Source: Nitratiruptor sp.
GTDB lineage: Bacteria > Campylobacterota > Campylobacteria > Campylobacterales > Nitratiruptoraceae
Reading direction: 5' to 3'
NCBI GenBank assembly: GCA_015494535.1
Contig: WGBC01000026.1
Span: 1-64,000, forward strand
DNA length: 64,000 nucleotides
Numbering within the stretch: the stretch's first letter is position 1; every line of letters starts with the position of its first letter. The position numbers and the translations under genes were made by a program. Positions 16,053 through 25,835 of this stretch are shown here, one piece after another. The notes under the pieces are model-generated. The model saw only the letters and a list, made by a program, of their open reading frames with translations. It was not told where the DNA came from and made no database searches.

Positions 16053-17531
16053 GGGTTTGCCGATAAAAAAGCCCTGCACATTTTCTATACCATAGGACGC
16101 CAAAATTTCTAATGTCTTTTTATCCTCTACAAATTCGGCGATCGTTTCAATCTGCATATATTTCGCAAAAACGGCGATACTTTTAAGCACGCGTCTCGCT
16201 CTTTCGTTATTTTGGAGCTGTTTGACGATGCTGCCATCGATTTTGATGATGTCGGGCTCTAGTGTGAGAAAATAACTGATGTTGGAGTAGCCGCTGCCAA
16301 AATCGTCTAGCGCTACTTTGCATCCAAGTTCGCGTAGATAATGGATTCGGTTGATGATTTTCTCGTCGTCCGTTTTCATCTCTTCGTTTTCCAAAAGCTC
16401 GAAAATGATATATTTTGTGAGATCTCTGTTTGCCAAGACAAGCTCTTTGATGCTTTCGAACAACTCGTCGTCGAAAAAGTCCGATTTATTGAAATTAACG
16501 CTAATGTTTACATGCTCTTTTTTGATGGTCTCGAAGGCTTTGACCACGATCTTCTTCGTAAACTCCCTATAGACATTGGTTTGGAAAATGGAGTATAGAA
16601 ATTGGTATGGATAGTAGATCCTCTCACCATCTTGCAGCCTCGCCAACGCCTCATATTTATCGATTTTGCCTGTTTTGATGTTGTAGATTGGCTGATAGTG
16701 CAATAGGATTTTGTCATCCTTAATAAGTTCTGTGATTTTTTGAAAAGGCAGATACCCTTTTGAGGCTTCTTCCTCGTCGAAATACCTGATGCAGTCCCTT
16801 CCGCTATGCTTGGCATGATACAAAGCGTTGTCGGCTTTTTTGAGCGCCTCGTTGAGGCTGCTATCTTTGTAGGCTACGAGATTCACGCCGATGGAGAGCG
16901 AGATTTGGATGGTGTTGCCGCTGCTTAGGGTAATTGGCTCAGCTTTTGCCCGCTTGTAGATACGCTCGAAAAGTTTTTTATAGTCTTTGTCCTTCTCCTT
17001 TTGCAAAATCAATAACAGCTCGTCTCCGCCATAGCGGATCAGAATATCGTCGTTTCTGATGTATTTGGCAATACGCTTGGATATCTCTATCAATACCTCG
17101 TCACCTGCCGCATGCCCGTATGTGTCGTTGATAACTTTGAAGTAGTCTATATCTATCATGGCTATGACGATCTTATCCAGTGCGACTTTGCCATGCAGCT
17201 TCTCCAGATAGGCTCTGTTATATATCTTTGTCAAAGGATCGATGAAATTGCGCCTATGCTCTCTATGCAAAAACATATATAAAGCCACTATCAACACGAA
17301 AATAGTGATAAAAAAGAGCAAAAGATACTGCAAAAAGGTTTTGAGCTCCATTAAGATCTCTTTGATGCGCAGATATGCGTGGGTGGAGAGATCCGCTACC
17401 AAAAACGTCTGGTAATCTTTGAAGATCTTGAGTGGATAGAGCATGGTTATCCATAGATTGTCTATCTTTTCTTGCAAAAATATTTTTGCGGTGTTGGATG
17501 CGAATGCCCTATCCCACTGATGCTCTTGCAA
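15990..17531 (-). CDS. GGDEF-EAL c-di-GMP protein, downstream part after an in-frame stop
   Basis: 513 residues open from TTG 17531, in the same frame as the fragment at 17577-17930 and separated from it only by a TAG at 17577-17579. The part holds the end of a periplasmic sensor, a second membrane helix (about residues 48-70), GGDEF with RYGGDELLLI and an upstream RNDD inhibitory site, then EAL with YEALARL, the ALDDFGSGYSN loop and KIDGSIVKQL. Both catalytic centres look intact, so it could make or break c-di-GMP if expressed. No ribosome site precedes TTG 17531, so independent translation is doubtful. Confidence 0.75.
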   Translation of the reverse strand: MQEHQWDRAFASNTAKIFLQEKIDNLWITMLYPLKIFKDYQTFLVADLSTHAYLRIKEILMELKTFLQYLLLFFITIFVLIVALYMFLHREHRRNFIDPLTKIYNRAYLEKLHGKVALDKIVIAMIDIDYFKVINDTYGHAAGDEVLIEISKRIAKYIRNDDILIRYGGDELLLILQKEKDKDYKKLFERIYKRAKAEPITLSSGNTIQISLSIGVNLVAYKDSSLNEALKKADNALYHAKHSGRDCIRYFDEEEASKGYLPFQKITELIKDDKILLHYQPIYNIKTGKIDKYEALARLQDGERIYYPYQFLYSIFQTNVYREFTKKIVVKAFETIKKEHVNISVNFNKSDFFDDELFESIKELVLANRDLTKYIIFELLENEEMKTDDEKIINRIHYLRELGCKVALDDFGSGYSNISYFLTLEPDIIKIDGSIVKQLQNNERARRVLKSIAVFAKYMQIETIAEFVEDKKTLEILASYGIENVQGFFIGKPSATLAEGSVKIFDRIDSDAA

Positions 17532-17576
17532 AGGGAAAAACTTCTGCCCGAAAATCCCCTTCTCGTCTTCGTTCAG

Positions 17577-17930
17577 CTACCCATCTGCAAGGTAGCGGTA
17601 GCCGCTATTGTCTTTGTAGATGATATAGACGTAGCGGTTTTCCTTGTTGATGAAGCTGCTCAAAAGCTTGTCAATCTCTACTTGTCTTTGCGGGTTTTCC
17701 CGCAGATAGGTGACGATGTTAGATGGAAGATGCAAAATCTTTTGGAAAAGCTTTTCTATGGTGTGCACGTCGTTGGCTATCTCTTGGACTTTTATCGATT
17801 GAAACTCTTTCGTAGTAGCTTCGATGACGCTATCGAAACGAATGTAGAGAAAAACGGTGAGGATAAAAAGCAGAAGGAGAAGATAGAGAAAATAAATATA
17901 CTTTTTAAGTGCTTTGTATCCCATTTTCAC
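17577..17930 (-). pseudogene. N-terminal sensor fragment of the GGDEF-EAL protein, cut by TAG
   Basis: 117 residues: a membrane helix (about 12-30) and the first part of a periplasmic sensor domain ending in YRYLADG, then TAG at 17577-17579. The frame continues directly with LNEDEKGIFGQKFFPL, which is plausible sensor sequence, so the intact gene would span 15990-17930 (646 codons). A single substitution (for example from TCG, TGG or CAG) explains the stop. It could be a real mutation, strain polymorphism, readthrough or an assembly error. Overlaps the upstream gene by 4 bases. Confidence 0.7.
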
Positions 17931-18355
17931 TCAATATACTTGCTATATTTCTGTGGCAACTCTATGCCAAAATCTTCAAGCCTGTTTTTGTTGAAGATGA
18001 TAGTGGGTCTTCCTTTTTGCCAAAAAAAGGCACCTATGATTTTGTCTTTGTTACTGATGAAATCACGGTATTTGGTGACGAAAATCTTGTGATCTTCTAT
18101 GCACTCTTTTGGTAGATGCTTCAATGTATCCACAAATAGTATATCGGCTTCCAAACAGTTATCAGTATAGCGATACTTTTTCACAAATTTTGGGATATCT
18201 CTATACTCTTTGGAGTCGATGTAGACTGCGGTATTGGAGAGGTTGTGATCGAGTAGATCCACGATGAGCGAAAAGAGGCTCGCTTTGAGTAAAACGGCGT
18301 TTGACACTGCAAAAATATAGGTAGATACGAGCAATATGGCTGCTAAAACTCTCAA
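17927..18355 (-). CDS. Periplasmic YfiR-like / binding-protein-like protein, 142 aa
   Basis: 142 residues with a signal peptide (MRVLAAILLVSTYIFAVSNA). The pattern near the end, PTIIFNKNRLEDFGIELP, resembles the last strand-helix of YfiR (DUF4154) and of small phosphate-binding-like proteins. In Pseudomonas YfiR is the periplasmic repressor of the diguanylate cyclase YfiN. Here the gene lies exactly between a TonB-dependent receptor and a GGDEF-EAL protein, overlapping each by 4 bases, so a role as periplasmic relay is a reasonable inference. Confidence 0.65.
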   Translation of the reverse strand: MRVLAAILLVSTYIFAVSNAVLLKASLFSLIVDLLDHNLSNTAVYIDSKEYRDIPKFVKKYRYTDNCLEADILFVDTLKHLPKECIEDHKIFVTKYRDFISNKDKIIGAFFWQKGRPTIIFNKNRLEDFGIELPQKYSKYIE

Positions 18356-20247
18356 AACTGATACTCCAATCCTACCAAAAATGTCCTATCAATCACGGAT
18401 ATATCATTAAGATGCAAAATTTGCGAGTGAATGATATCATAACCATAGTAATCGCTTTTGATCGCAGTGTCGAAAATATTGATACCCTTACAATAAAATG
18501 AAAGTTTATCGCTGTAGTCGTAGTTGATTGTGAAACTCACATCAATACCTGGTTTGGTATCTTTCGTCCACTTTCTATAGACGATAGCATTGTAGAAATC
18601 GAAATCTCCAAAACGTTTGTAGAGCACCGCATGGGCTCCATAGAGCTTCCTACTCTTACCGTTGCCATAATCTGGCTGTACCACAAAGGCATCTAATTCA
18701 ATTTTGTCGATAGGGTTGAAACGGTAGCGATATCTTAGATCCACGCTATCAAACACAATTGTATTGTCTATGTTGTATAGACGCATATTCTCAAGATCTC
18801 TGGCTATGAGATCCTTGGCTTTCATATGCGTATAAAGAAAAGAAAGATTTGCATTTTTGCCTTTTTTCTGCAACTCAAGAGCATAAATCCTGTAGTGCTG
18901 CGCTTGAAGCGTATTTTGCGATTGCGTCTCTATAAGCTCTATGGTGGATGGTTTGAAATCGCCATCTACCATGAAAAGCTTAGCTAAATACCCATAATCA
19001 TTATAGATATAGCCTAGACGAAACATATCTATATCATAATCCCGCACACCGCCATTGCAACTGTAGTTATCGTATTTATACGAAACAAAGGCTATATTTC
19101 TTTGATTGAAAAGATACTTGCTTTCCCCATAGCCGCTTAAAAGAAACTCTTTTGAGAACGGAAAATGGGATCTATCCACTCCATCGTAGCTGTTTTGCTT
19201 GAAAATAAAGCGCTTGAATCTACTTTTAAAGCCTAGGAGTAGATCCCATTTGGGCGTCAGGGAGCTCTGTTTCGCAATTTGTGCGTCAATAGTGGAGTTC
19301 TTTGCTTTGATGTGATGCTGTTTGAAAGGAAGGATATAAGGAAAGCTATCAATTGGCAGTACACCCAAGATATCCTTTGATTTTGCAAAAGAGTCGATGT
19401 CTGCATAAGTAACGTATAAATAGCAGTTCCATCCAGTTTGTACGTTTTTATAGCGTAGCCCTCCATAGATGGTCTGTACGTCCACATTGCCTTTTTGCGG
19501 ACTAAGATCGATAGCGTTGGCGGTGAAGGGCTTGAGGGAGACATCGCTTGCATAAAGCTCTGCTCTTAGATGGTTTTTGATGAGTTGAGCATAGAGGGTA
19601 GTAAAACGCTTATCTCTAGAAAGCGTTGTTTTTTGGTAATGGTATTTTTTCCTTTTGAGATCGCGGTGATTGGCATAGAAAAGGTATGAGAAATCCTCCA
19701 ACTCTTTGGCGCTAAAGAGCGTGATATCTTTTTGGCCATGGCTTCCGCCACTCATATCTATAGTAGTGATGTTTTCTCTTGAAGGCTCTTTTGTGTAAAG
19801 CTTGATGATGGCAATCGATGGCTCTGTTCCAAGGGTAAAAGATACCGCTCCTAGATATATCTCGATATGATCGATAAAGGAGAGATCCATCTCGGAAAAG
19901 ACTTGCAAACTATTGCCAAAGATGGCATCACTCGTCTCTTTGTCGTCTATATAGATCTTGATTTGATGCTCTTGCGTTGGCTGAAAAGGTGCATAGAGTA
20001 AATCGGTAAGCCCCTGGGCATCTTCGTTGTAGCGCATGAACGGGATACGCTCCAATATCTCTTTGAGCGATTTGATGCGCATACGATCGAGATCTTCTCT
20101 GGTATAAGTTATCACATACCCTGCGCTCTCTTGCTTCGTTTTGTTGCTGAGATCTTCAGCTTGTTGCAATTTACTAAGCAGTAGCGTCAAATCGCTTTGC
20201 TCGGCATATAGCGCAGCACCTAGAAGCAATATAGCCAAACGTTTCAT
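18352..20247 (-). CDS. TonB-dependent receptor-like outer-membrane protein
   Basis: 631 residues. Signal peptide (about 1-16), then a plug domain (about 40-160: GYVITYTREDLDRMRIKSLKEILERIPF and IKIYIDDKETSD), then a 22-strand-type barrel ending in FLVGLEYQF with a terminal Phe, the insertion signal. It is short for a nutrient receptor (usually 650-800) and I see no convincing TonB box, so it may be a sensor rather than an importer. Operon position before a YfiR-like protein and a GGDEF-EAL protein supports a signalling role. Confidence 0.82.
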   Translation of the reverse strand: MKRLAILLLGAALYAEQSDLTLLLSKLQQAEDLSNKTKQESAGYVITYTREDLDRMRIKSLKEILERIPFMRYNEDAQGLTDLLYAPFQPTQEHQIKIYIDDKETSDAIFGNSLQVFSEMDLSFIDHIEIYLGAVSFTLGTEPSIAIIKLYTKEPSRENITTIDMSGGSHGQKDITLFSAKELEDFSYLFYANHRDLKRKKYHYQKTTLSRDKRFTTLYAQLIKNHLRAELYASDVSLKPFTANAIDLSPQKGNVDVQTIYGGLRYKNVQTGWNCYLYVTYADIDSFAKSKDILGVLPIDSFPYILPFKQHHIKAKNSTIDAQIAKQSSLTPKWDLLLGFKSRFKRFIFKQNSYDGVDRSHFPFSKEFLLSGYGESKYLFNQRNIAFVSYKYDNYSCNGGVRDYDIDMFRLGYIYNDYGYLAKLFMVDGDFKPSTIELIETQSQNTLQAQHYRIYALELQKKGKNANLSFLYTHMKAKDLIARDLENMRLYNIDNTIVFDSVDLRYRYRFNPIDKIELDAFVVQPDYGNGKSRKLYGAHAVLYKRFGDFDFYNAIVYRKWTKDTKPGIDVSFTINYDYSDKLSFYCKGINIFDTAIKSDYYGYDIIHSQILHLNDISVIDRTFLVGLEYQF

Positions 20248-20606
20248 TTTCTCTTTTTTCCAATCTTTTGTCGTATGATTTGCTCTGCCGTGAGAGCCAC
20301 CTCTTTTTTTGACATTTTTTTATCATTTTTTTTCTCGATCTTGTCCTTATTATCGAGCTTTTTGCCAAATGTTTTATAAACGCTAAAAAGAATAAAAAAT
20401 ACAATGAGCAAATAGAACGCCCATTTGGCAATCAATACATAAGGCAAAAGGGCTACATTGTGCGATAGGCGCAGATACTCCACGATGTCGCGGTAGATAA
20501 ATTCTATGATGATAAAAAGCAGCAGTGCTATGAAGATTTTCAACAAAAGCTTGCGAAAGCGATAGATATAGGTCCAAATAAGTGCGGATTTGATTTGGCG
20601 AAACAT
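20244..20606 (-). CDS. Hypothetical membrane protein, 120 aa
   Basis: Not recognised. Two predicted membrane helices (about 20-38, LLLKIFIALLLFIIIEFIY, and 60-80, AKWAFYLLIVFFILFSVY) followed by a very lysine-rich cytoplasmic tail (85-120). Overlaps the TonB-dependent receptor start by 4 bases and follows the 80-aa gene by 9 bases, so it is inside the seven-gene operon. Function unknown. Confidence 0.7.
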   Translation of the reverse strand: MFRQIKSALIWTYIYRFRKLLLKIFIALLLFIIIEFIYRDIVEYLRLSHNVALLPYVLIAKWAFYLLIVFFILFSVYKTFGKKLDNKDKIEKKNDKKMSKKEVALTAEQIIRQKIGKKRK

Positions 20607-20615
20607 AATCTATCC

Positions 20616-20858
20616 TTAAAAAAGAGAGATCCCAAGTGCTGCAAGCAGGGCGATGAGCCCTTTGGTTTTGAGATCGTCGTAGAGCTTTTGGCGCTCATCT
20701 TCGTAGATGATAGCTAGCTCTTCTTGAGTGAAGTCATCAGGAGTTAGATGGTGCTGTGCCAATCTTGCTGCCACCCTCTTTTGCACCCTCTCTTCGATCG
20801 CGGAGAGTATCTTTTCTTTGAGGGATTTTGTGAGGTTAAATTTTTCCAAAAAACTCAT
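20616..20858 (-). CDS. Hypothetical protein, 80 aa
   Basis: Not recognised. 80 residues: amphipathic helices rich in Lys/Glu/Arg (residues 8-65) and a short hydrophobic C-terminus (GLIALLAALGISLF) that could insert in a membrane. Overlaps the permease gene by 4 bases. A tail-anchored helper is possible, without direct evidence. Confidence 0.65.
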   Translation of the reverse strand: MSFLEKFNLTKSLKEKILSAIEERVQKRVAARLAQHHLTPDDFTQEELAIIYEDERQKLYDDLKTKGLIALLAALGISLF

Positions 20859-21655
20859 AGTAGTTTCTCTTTCTTGTTGGTTATATTTTGTAGATAGTCG
20901 CTAATATTGATGAGTGAGTACGTTACCAAGAAGATCATGAGTCCTGGAAAAAAACTCACCCACCAAGCAATATCTATCACCTCTTTACCCTCACTCAAAA
21001 TCGATCCCCAACTCATCTGTGGTGGCAATACACCAAGCCCTAAGAAACTCAGTCCAGATTCAGCCAAAATCGCCCCACCCACTCCAAAGGTGAAACTGAT
21101 AAAAAAGATTGGCGCAATAAGGGGCGAAAAATATTTTAATATTATTTTATATGAAGGGTATCCCGCTATCTGCAATATCTTAATAAAGGGCTTTTTCGCA
21201 ATGGCGAAACTCTCGCTTCTAATCATCCTCGCACTCCCCATCCAGCCGGTGATGGAGATGACGATGATGAGCACCAAAGATGAAGCTTGCATATAGCTTA
21301 CAAGGGCCAAGAGCAAGAAAAACGTAGGAAAGGTGAGGAAGAGATCAACGATTATAACGAACCCCTTGTCCACCATCCCTCTAAAAAATCCGGCACTTAC
21401 CCCTGCAATGAGTCCAATCAAAGAAGCGATAATGGCACTACCTACTCCAATTATGAGGGAATTTTTGCCACCCTCTATGACTCTAGCCAAAAGATCGCGC
21501 CCTAACCTATCTGTCCCAAAGGGATGATCCAGTGATGGTGGCAACAGTATTGCATCGGGGTTAAGAGCGTAAGGAGAAACATGGTAGAAGATACTTCCAA
21601 AGAAGCTAAGAAAAACAATCAAAAGCAAAATCGTTATACTGCCTATTGGTTTCAT
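20855..21655 (-). CDS. ABC transporter permease, DppC/OppC type
   Basis: 266 residues, about six membrane helices. The HPFGTDRLGRDLLARVIEGG segment (about 44-63) and the EAA loop in the region of LKYFSPLIAP are signatures of the dipeptide/oligopeptide/nickel permease family (inner-membrane subunit DppC/OppC/NikC). No partner permease, ATPase or binding protein lies nearby, so the other subunits must be encoded elsewhere. Overlaps rsmD by 4 bases. Confidence 0.9.
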   Translation of the reverse strand: MKPIGSITILLLIVFLSFFGSIFYHVSPYALNPDAILLPPSLDHPFGTDRLGRDLLARVIEGGKNSLIIGVGSAIIASLIGLIAGVSAGFFRGMVDKGFVIIVDLFLTFPTFFLLLALVSYMQASSLVLIIVISITGWMGSARMIRSESFAIAKKPFIKILQIAGYPSYKIILKYFSPLIAPIFFISFTFGVGGAILAESGLSFLGLGVLPPQMSWGSILSEGKEVIDIAWWVSFFPGLMIFLVTYSLINISDYLQNITNKKEKLL

Positions 21656-22233
21656 CGATAAAAACTCAGCGTACTTTTGCCAAATTTTCTTTTTTTATAG
21701 CGTTTGAAACCTCCAATCTCTTCGCCAAAATCGTATTTACTCATATGCTCGATTATAACTGCCTCCACCACCTCTTTGGGAAGCTTTTTGATAAGTTCCT
21801 TGACAGCTTCGTAAATGTCCTCGAACCCCTCTCTGATAATAAATGGTGGATCGAAATAGAAGTAGGCCTTCTCTTTTTTGGATTTGAGATCTTCTACAAT
21901 ATCCCAAATCATTTCAAAAGCATCGCCAAAATAGAGCTTGCAGCGAGATTTATCAAGACAATTGATATTGCTCTGCAACACCTTGTATGAACTTGGATGC
22001 TTTTCGATAAAATATACTCTCTTTGCCCCTCTACTAAGGGCTTCAAGACCCACGCTACCGCTACCTCCAAAAACCTCCACGAAATTTTTATCCACTATAT
22101 CGAACTGCAGAATGTTAAAAAGCGCTTCTCTTAGCATATTTTTAGAGCTTCTTGTGATCTCTTTATCCGGCAGCGCTATCTTTTTACCTTTAAATTTTCC
22201 AGCAATTATCCTGGTACTAAGCCCTTTTTTCAT
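21652..22233 (-). CDS. rsmD: 16S rRNA (guanine966-N2)-methyltransferase RsmD
   Basis: 193 residues from ATG 22233, which follows AAGGA by five bases; the in-frame start 33 bases upstream lacks a ribosome site. RIIAGKFKGKKI opens the family, VFGGSGSVGLEALSRGA binds SAM and FYFDPPF is the catalytic DPPF motif. Methylates G966 of 16S rRNA during 30S assembly. First gene of the minus-strand operon that ends with the GGDEF-EAL gene; divergent from argG. Confidence 0.93.
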   Translation of the reverse strand: MKKGLSTRIIAGKFKGKKIALPDKEITRSSKNMLREALFNILQFDIVDKNFVEVFGGSGSVGLEALSRGAKRVYFIEKHPSSYKVLQSNINCLDKSRCKLYFGDAFEMIWDIVEDLKSKKEKAYFYFDPPFIIREGFEDIYEAVKELIKKLPKEVVEAVIIEHMSKYDFGEEIGGFKRYKKRKFGKSTLSFYR

Positions 22234-22307
22234 CTCTTTCCTTTGACCAAATTTTATCATAAACAAATTTTGGTTAGAATTATAAAAAATTTTCTTAAAG
22301 GATATGG

Positions 22308-23525
22308 ATGGCTAAAAAGGTCAACAAAGTCGTACTTGCCTATAGCGGTGGACTTGATACCTCTGTAATTCTTAAATGGCTTCAAACCACCTACAATGCT
22401 GAAGTGGTCACTTTCACTGCAGATATCGGTCAGGGCGAAGAGCTAGAGCCTGCAAGAAAGAAGGCTTTGCAGCTTGGCATAAAAGAGGAGAATATTTTCA
22501 TTGAGGATCTAAAAGAGGAGTTTGTCAAAGATTATGTCTTTCCTATGTTTAGGGCAAACACCATCTATGAGGGAGAGTATCTACTTGGCACCTCCATCGC
22601 TCGCCCACTTATTGCCAAGCGCCAAATCGAGATTGCCAACAAAGTTGGCGCAGATGCGGTTGCGCATGGAGCCACTGGCAAAGGAAACGATCAGGTACGC
22701 TTCGAGATAGCTTATCTTGCGCTCAATCCCGATATCACCGTTATCGCTCCATGGAGGGAGTGGGATCTTAACTCTCGCGAAAAGCTACTGAGATTTGCCG
22801 AAGAGCATGGTATTCCAATAGAAAAGCATGGCAAAAAGAGCCCTTACTCCATGGATGCGAACCTCTTGCATATCTCTTATGAAGGCGGTATCTTAGAAGA
22901 TCCTTGGAACGAGCCAGAAGAGGATATGTGGCGCTGGACAAACTCTATCGAAGAGGCACCAAACAAGCCAGAATATATCACCATCGATTTTGAAAAAGGA
23001 GACGCCGTCGCCATCAATGGAGAGCCTTTGAGCCCCGCCAAGCTTTTAGAAAAACTCAATGAATATGGCAATCGCCATGGCATTGGAAGAGTGGACATAG
23101 TCGAAAATCGCTTCGTAGGCATGAAGAGCAGAGGCTGCTACGAGACGCCTGGCGGTACTATTTTGCTCAAAGCCCATAGAGCGATAGAATCGATAACGCT
23201 TGATCGAGAAGAGGCGCATGAGAAAGACAAACTTATGCCAAAGTATGCAGAGCTCATCTACAACGGCTTTTGGTTTAGCCCTGAGAGAGAGATGATGCAA
23301 GCAGCCATCGACAAAACGCAAGAAAATGTGAGCGGTACGGTACGCCTCAAACTCTTCAAAGGCAACGTATTTGTGGTAGGTCGCAAATCGCCAAATAGCC
23401 TCTTTGCACCAGAGTTTAGCACATTCGAAGAGGATAGCGTCTACAACCAAAAAGATGCGGAGGGCTTCATCAAGCTCAATGCTCTTAGATTTATCATAGA
23501 AGGACATGTAAGGAGAAAAAAATGA
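22308..23525 (+). CDS. argG: Argininosuccinate synthase
   Basis: 405 residues, standard length. Condenses citrulline and aspartate with ATP in arginine synthesis. The PP-loop [16 protein letters not shown] is at residues 9-24 and [13 protein letters not shown] near 119-131 binds citrulline/aspartate. AAAGG lies seven bases before ATG 22308. The TGA stop overlaps the rplI ATG, so argG, rplI, hslV, hslU and era are probably read as one unit. Confidence 0.98.
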   Translation: MAKKVNKVVLAYSGGLDTSVILKWLQTTYNAEVVTFTADIGQGEELEPARKKALQLGIKEENIFIEDLKEEFVKDYVFPMFRANTIYEGEYLLGTSIARPLIAKRQIEIANKVGADAVAHGATGKGNDQVRFEIAYLALNPDITVIAPWREWDLNSREKLLRFAEEHGIPIEKHGKKSPYSMDANLLHISYEGGILEDPWNEPEEDMWRWTNSIEEAPNKPEYITIDFEKGDAVAINGEPLSPAKLLEKLNEYGNRHGIGRVDIVENRFVGMKSRGCYETPGGTILLKAHRAIESITLDREEAHEKDKLMPKYAELIYNGFWFSPEREMMQAAIDKTQENVSGTVRLKLFKGNVFVVGRKSPNSLFAPEFSTFEEDSVYNQKDAEGFIKLNALRFIIEGHVRRKK

Positions 23526-23965
23526 AAGTATTGCTTATTAAAGATGTAGCAAATTTAGGAAAAGCCGGAGAAGTTAAAGAGGTCAAAGATGGCTATGGCA
23601 AAAATTTCTTGATTGCCAGAGGTCTAGCAAAGCTTGCCACTCCTGAAGTGATTGAAGCGTGGGAGAAAGAGCAAGCGCAAAAGGCTGAGCAGGAAGCAAA
23701 AGAGATTGAGAGACTTAACAAGCTCAAAGAAAAGATAGAATCCATAAAGCTTGTCATCAGGCATAAAGCTGGAGCCAATGGAGCACTCTTTGGAGCCATT
23801 ACCAATAAAGAGGTGGCAGAAGCATTGAAAGAGAAAGGAATTGAAATCGATAAAAAACATATCGATATTCATCCTCCTATCAAACAAGCCGGAGAATACG
23901 ATATCGATATCAAGCTAGGGCATGGTATCCATGCCAAACTGGATCTTGTAGTAGAGGCCGAGTAA
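23522..23965 (+). CDS. rplI: 50S ribosomal protein L9
   Basis: 147 residues. N-terminal rRNA-binding domain [36 protein letters not shown] matches the L9 signature; a long helix (about 45-75) leads to the C-terminal domain. Binds 23S rRNA at the L1 stalk base. Overlaps argG by 4 bases and hslV by 1 base. Confidence 0.98.
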   Translation: MKVLLIKDVANLGKAGEVKEVKDGYGKNFLIARGLAKLATPEVIEAWEKEQAQKAEQEAKEIERLNKLKEKIESIKLVIRHKAGANGALFGAITNKEVAEALKEKGIEIDKKHIDIHPPIKQAGEYDIDIKLGHGIHAKLDLVVEAE

Positions 23966-24504
23966 TGTTCGAAGCCACTACCATACTTGGCTACAAAGCC
24001 GATGGCGTTGCAGTTATTGGTGGCGATGGGCAGGTAACTTTCGGCAATACCGTGCTCAAAGGCAACGCTACGAAAATCAGAACACTCTACAATGGCAAAA
24101 TTCTTGCGGGCTTTGCCGGTAGCACTGCCGATGCGTTCAATCTTTTTGATATGTTTGAAAAAATTTTGGAGAATAAAAAGGGCAATCTGCTCAAAAGCGT
24201 CATAGAGTTTTCAAAAGAGTGGCGAAAAGATAGATATCTGCGTCGCTTGGAAGCCATGATGATAGTGCTCAATACCAAGCATATTTTTATCCTGAGTGGT
24301 ACAGGCGATGTGGTGGAACCAGAGGATGGCAAAATTGCGGCAATTGGCAGTGGCGGCAACTTCGCCCTATCGGCTGCCAGAGCGCTTGAGCGCCACGCAA
24401 AGCTCGATCCAAAATCTTTAGTTGAAGAGTCCTTGAAGATCGCTGCCGAGCTTTGCATCTACACCAACGAAAATATAAAAATCTTGACCCTGGAGGATAA
24501 ATGA
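23965..24504 (+). CDS. hslV: ATP-dependent protease subunit HslV
   Basis: 179 residues. Proteasome-like peptidase of the HslUV complex. The chain reads [14 protein letters not shown], so the catalytic Thr is residue 5, behind a short leader, instead of directly after Met as in E. coli; Campylobacter has the same form. [24 protein letters not shown] and [15 protein letters not shown] are conserved. Start overlaps the rplI stop (TAATG) and the end overlaps hslU by 4 bases. Confidence 0.97.
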   Translation: MFEATTILGYKADGVAVIGGDGQVTFGNTVLKGNATKIRTLYNGKILAGFAGSTADAFNLFDMFEKILENKKGNLLKSVIEFSKEWRKDRYLRRLEAMMIVLNTKHIFILSGTGDVVEPEDGKIAAIGSGGNFALSAARALERHAKLDPKSLVEESLKIAAELCIYTNENIKILTLEDK

Positions 24505-25826
24505 ATCTCACGCCAAAAGAGATAGTCAAGTATCTCGATGAGTATATTATCGGTCAAAAAGAGGCCAAAAAAATAATAGCCATCGCTCTTCGCAACCGCT
24601 ACAGAAGAATGCAGCTGCCAAAAGAGATCCAAGATGAAATAACGCCCAAAAATATCTTGATGATAGGAAGTACTGGGGTTGGTAAAACAGAAATTGCAAG
24701 AAGACTGGCTAAAAGCTTAGATCTGCCATTTGTAAAAGTGGAGGCTAGCAAATATACCGAAGTTGGCTTTGTTGGGCGCGATGTGGAGTCTATGGTGCGA
24801 GACTTGGTGGCAAACGCGTTGGTGCTTGTCAAAGAGATTCACAAAGAGAAAAACAAAGACGCAATCGAAGAGTACGTGACAAAAAAGATTCTTGAAAAGC
24901 TACTGCCACCATTGCCAAAAATGGCGAGCGAAGAGAAAAAAGTAGAGTATCAAAAAAGCTATGAGAAAATGAGAGAGCGCCTGTTGGCTGGAGAGCTCGA
25001 CAACCTCAAAATAGAGATCGAGATCCCAAAAAGCACGCTCTCTTTCGAAGATACCAATCTTCCACCTGAATTAGCCAGAGCGCAAGAGTCCATAGCCAAG
25101 ATTTTCACACTTGGCGTCAACAAAGAGCAGATCAAAAAAGAGGTGAATGTCAAAGAGGCCAGAGAGCTTTTGAAAAACGAAGCGAGTGAAAAGCTTTTGG
25201 ATATGGAGCAGATCAAGCAAGAAGCTCTCAAAAAAGCGCAAGAAGAAGGTATAATCTTTATTGATGAGATCGATAAGATTGCAGTAAGTGGTAATAACAG
25301 ACAAGACCCATCCAAAGAGGGTGTGCAAAGAGATCTTTTGCCAATTGTAGAAGGAAGTACCGTCAACACCAAATGGGGGCCAATCAAGACTGATCATATC
25401 CTCTTTATCGCGGCTGGCGCGTTTCATCTCAGCAAACCCAGCGACTTGATACCAGAGCTTCAAGGAAGATTTCCTCTTCGCGTAGAGCTTGACTCTTTGG
25501 ATGAAGAGGCTCTCTATAAGATTTTGGCGCATACAAAAAACTCTCTTATCAAGCAATATCAAGCACTTTTGAGCGTAGAAGGGGTGGAGTTGGAATTTAG
25601 CGACGACGCTTTGCAAGCCATTGCCAAATATGCCCACAACGCAAACCAAAAACTCGAAGACATAGGTGCTAGGAGGCTTCATACTGTGATAGAGAATCTC
25701 TTGGAGGATCTAAGCTTCGAAGCGGACGAGCACAAAGGCGAAAAGATTGTAATCGATCGCAATTTTGTGGATGAAAAACTGCAAGAGATTATAGAAAACG
25801 AAGATCTTGCAAAATATATTTTATAA
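24501..25826 (+). CDS. hslU: ATP-dependent protease ATPase subunit HslU
   Basis: 441 residues. AAA+ unfoldase that feeds HslV. Walker [10 protein letters not shown] (about 52-60), the family pore loop GYVG-type region as [13 protein letters not shown], the intermediate I-domain (about 105-230), Walker [11 protein letters not shown] (about 250-259) and the C-terminal tail ending LAKYIL that docks into HslV are present. Follows hslV with a 4-base overlap. Confidence 0.98.
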   Translation: MNLTPKEIVKYLDEYIIGQKEAKKIIAIALRNRYRRMQLPKEIQDEITPKNILMIGSTGVGKTEIARRLAKSLDLPFVKVEASKYTEVGFVGRDVESMVRDLVANALVLVKEIHKEKNKDAIEEYVTKKILEKLLPPLPKMASEEKKVEYQKSYEKMRERLLAGELDNLKIEIEIPKSTLSFEDTNLPPELARAQESIAKIFTLGVNKEQIKKEVNVKEARELLKNEASEKLLDMEQIKQEALKKAQEEGIIFIDEIDKIAVSGNNRQDPSKEGVQRDLLPIVEGSTVNTKWGPIKTDHILFIAAGAFHLSKPSDLIPELQGRFPLRVELDSLDEEALYKILAHTKNSLIKQYQALLSVEGVELEFSDDALQAIAKYAHNANQKLEDIGARRLHTVIENLLEDLSFEADEHKGEKIVIDRNFVDEKLQEIIENEDLAKYIL

Positions 25827-25835
25827 GGAAACAAC

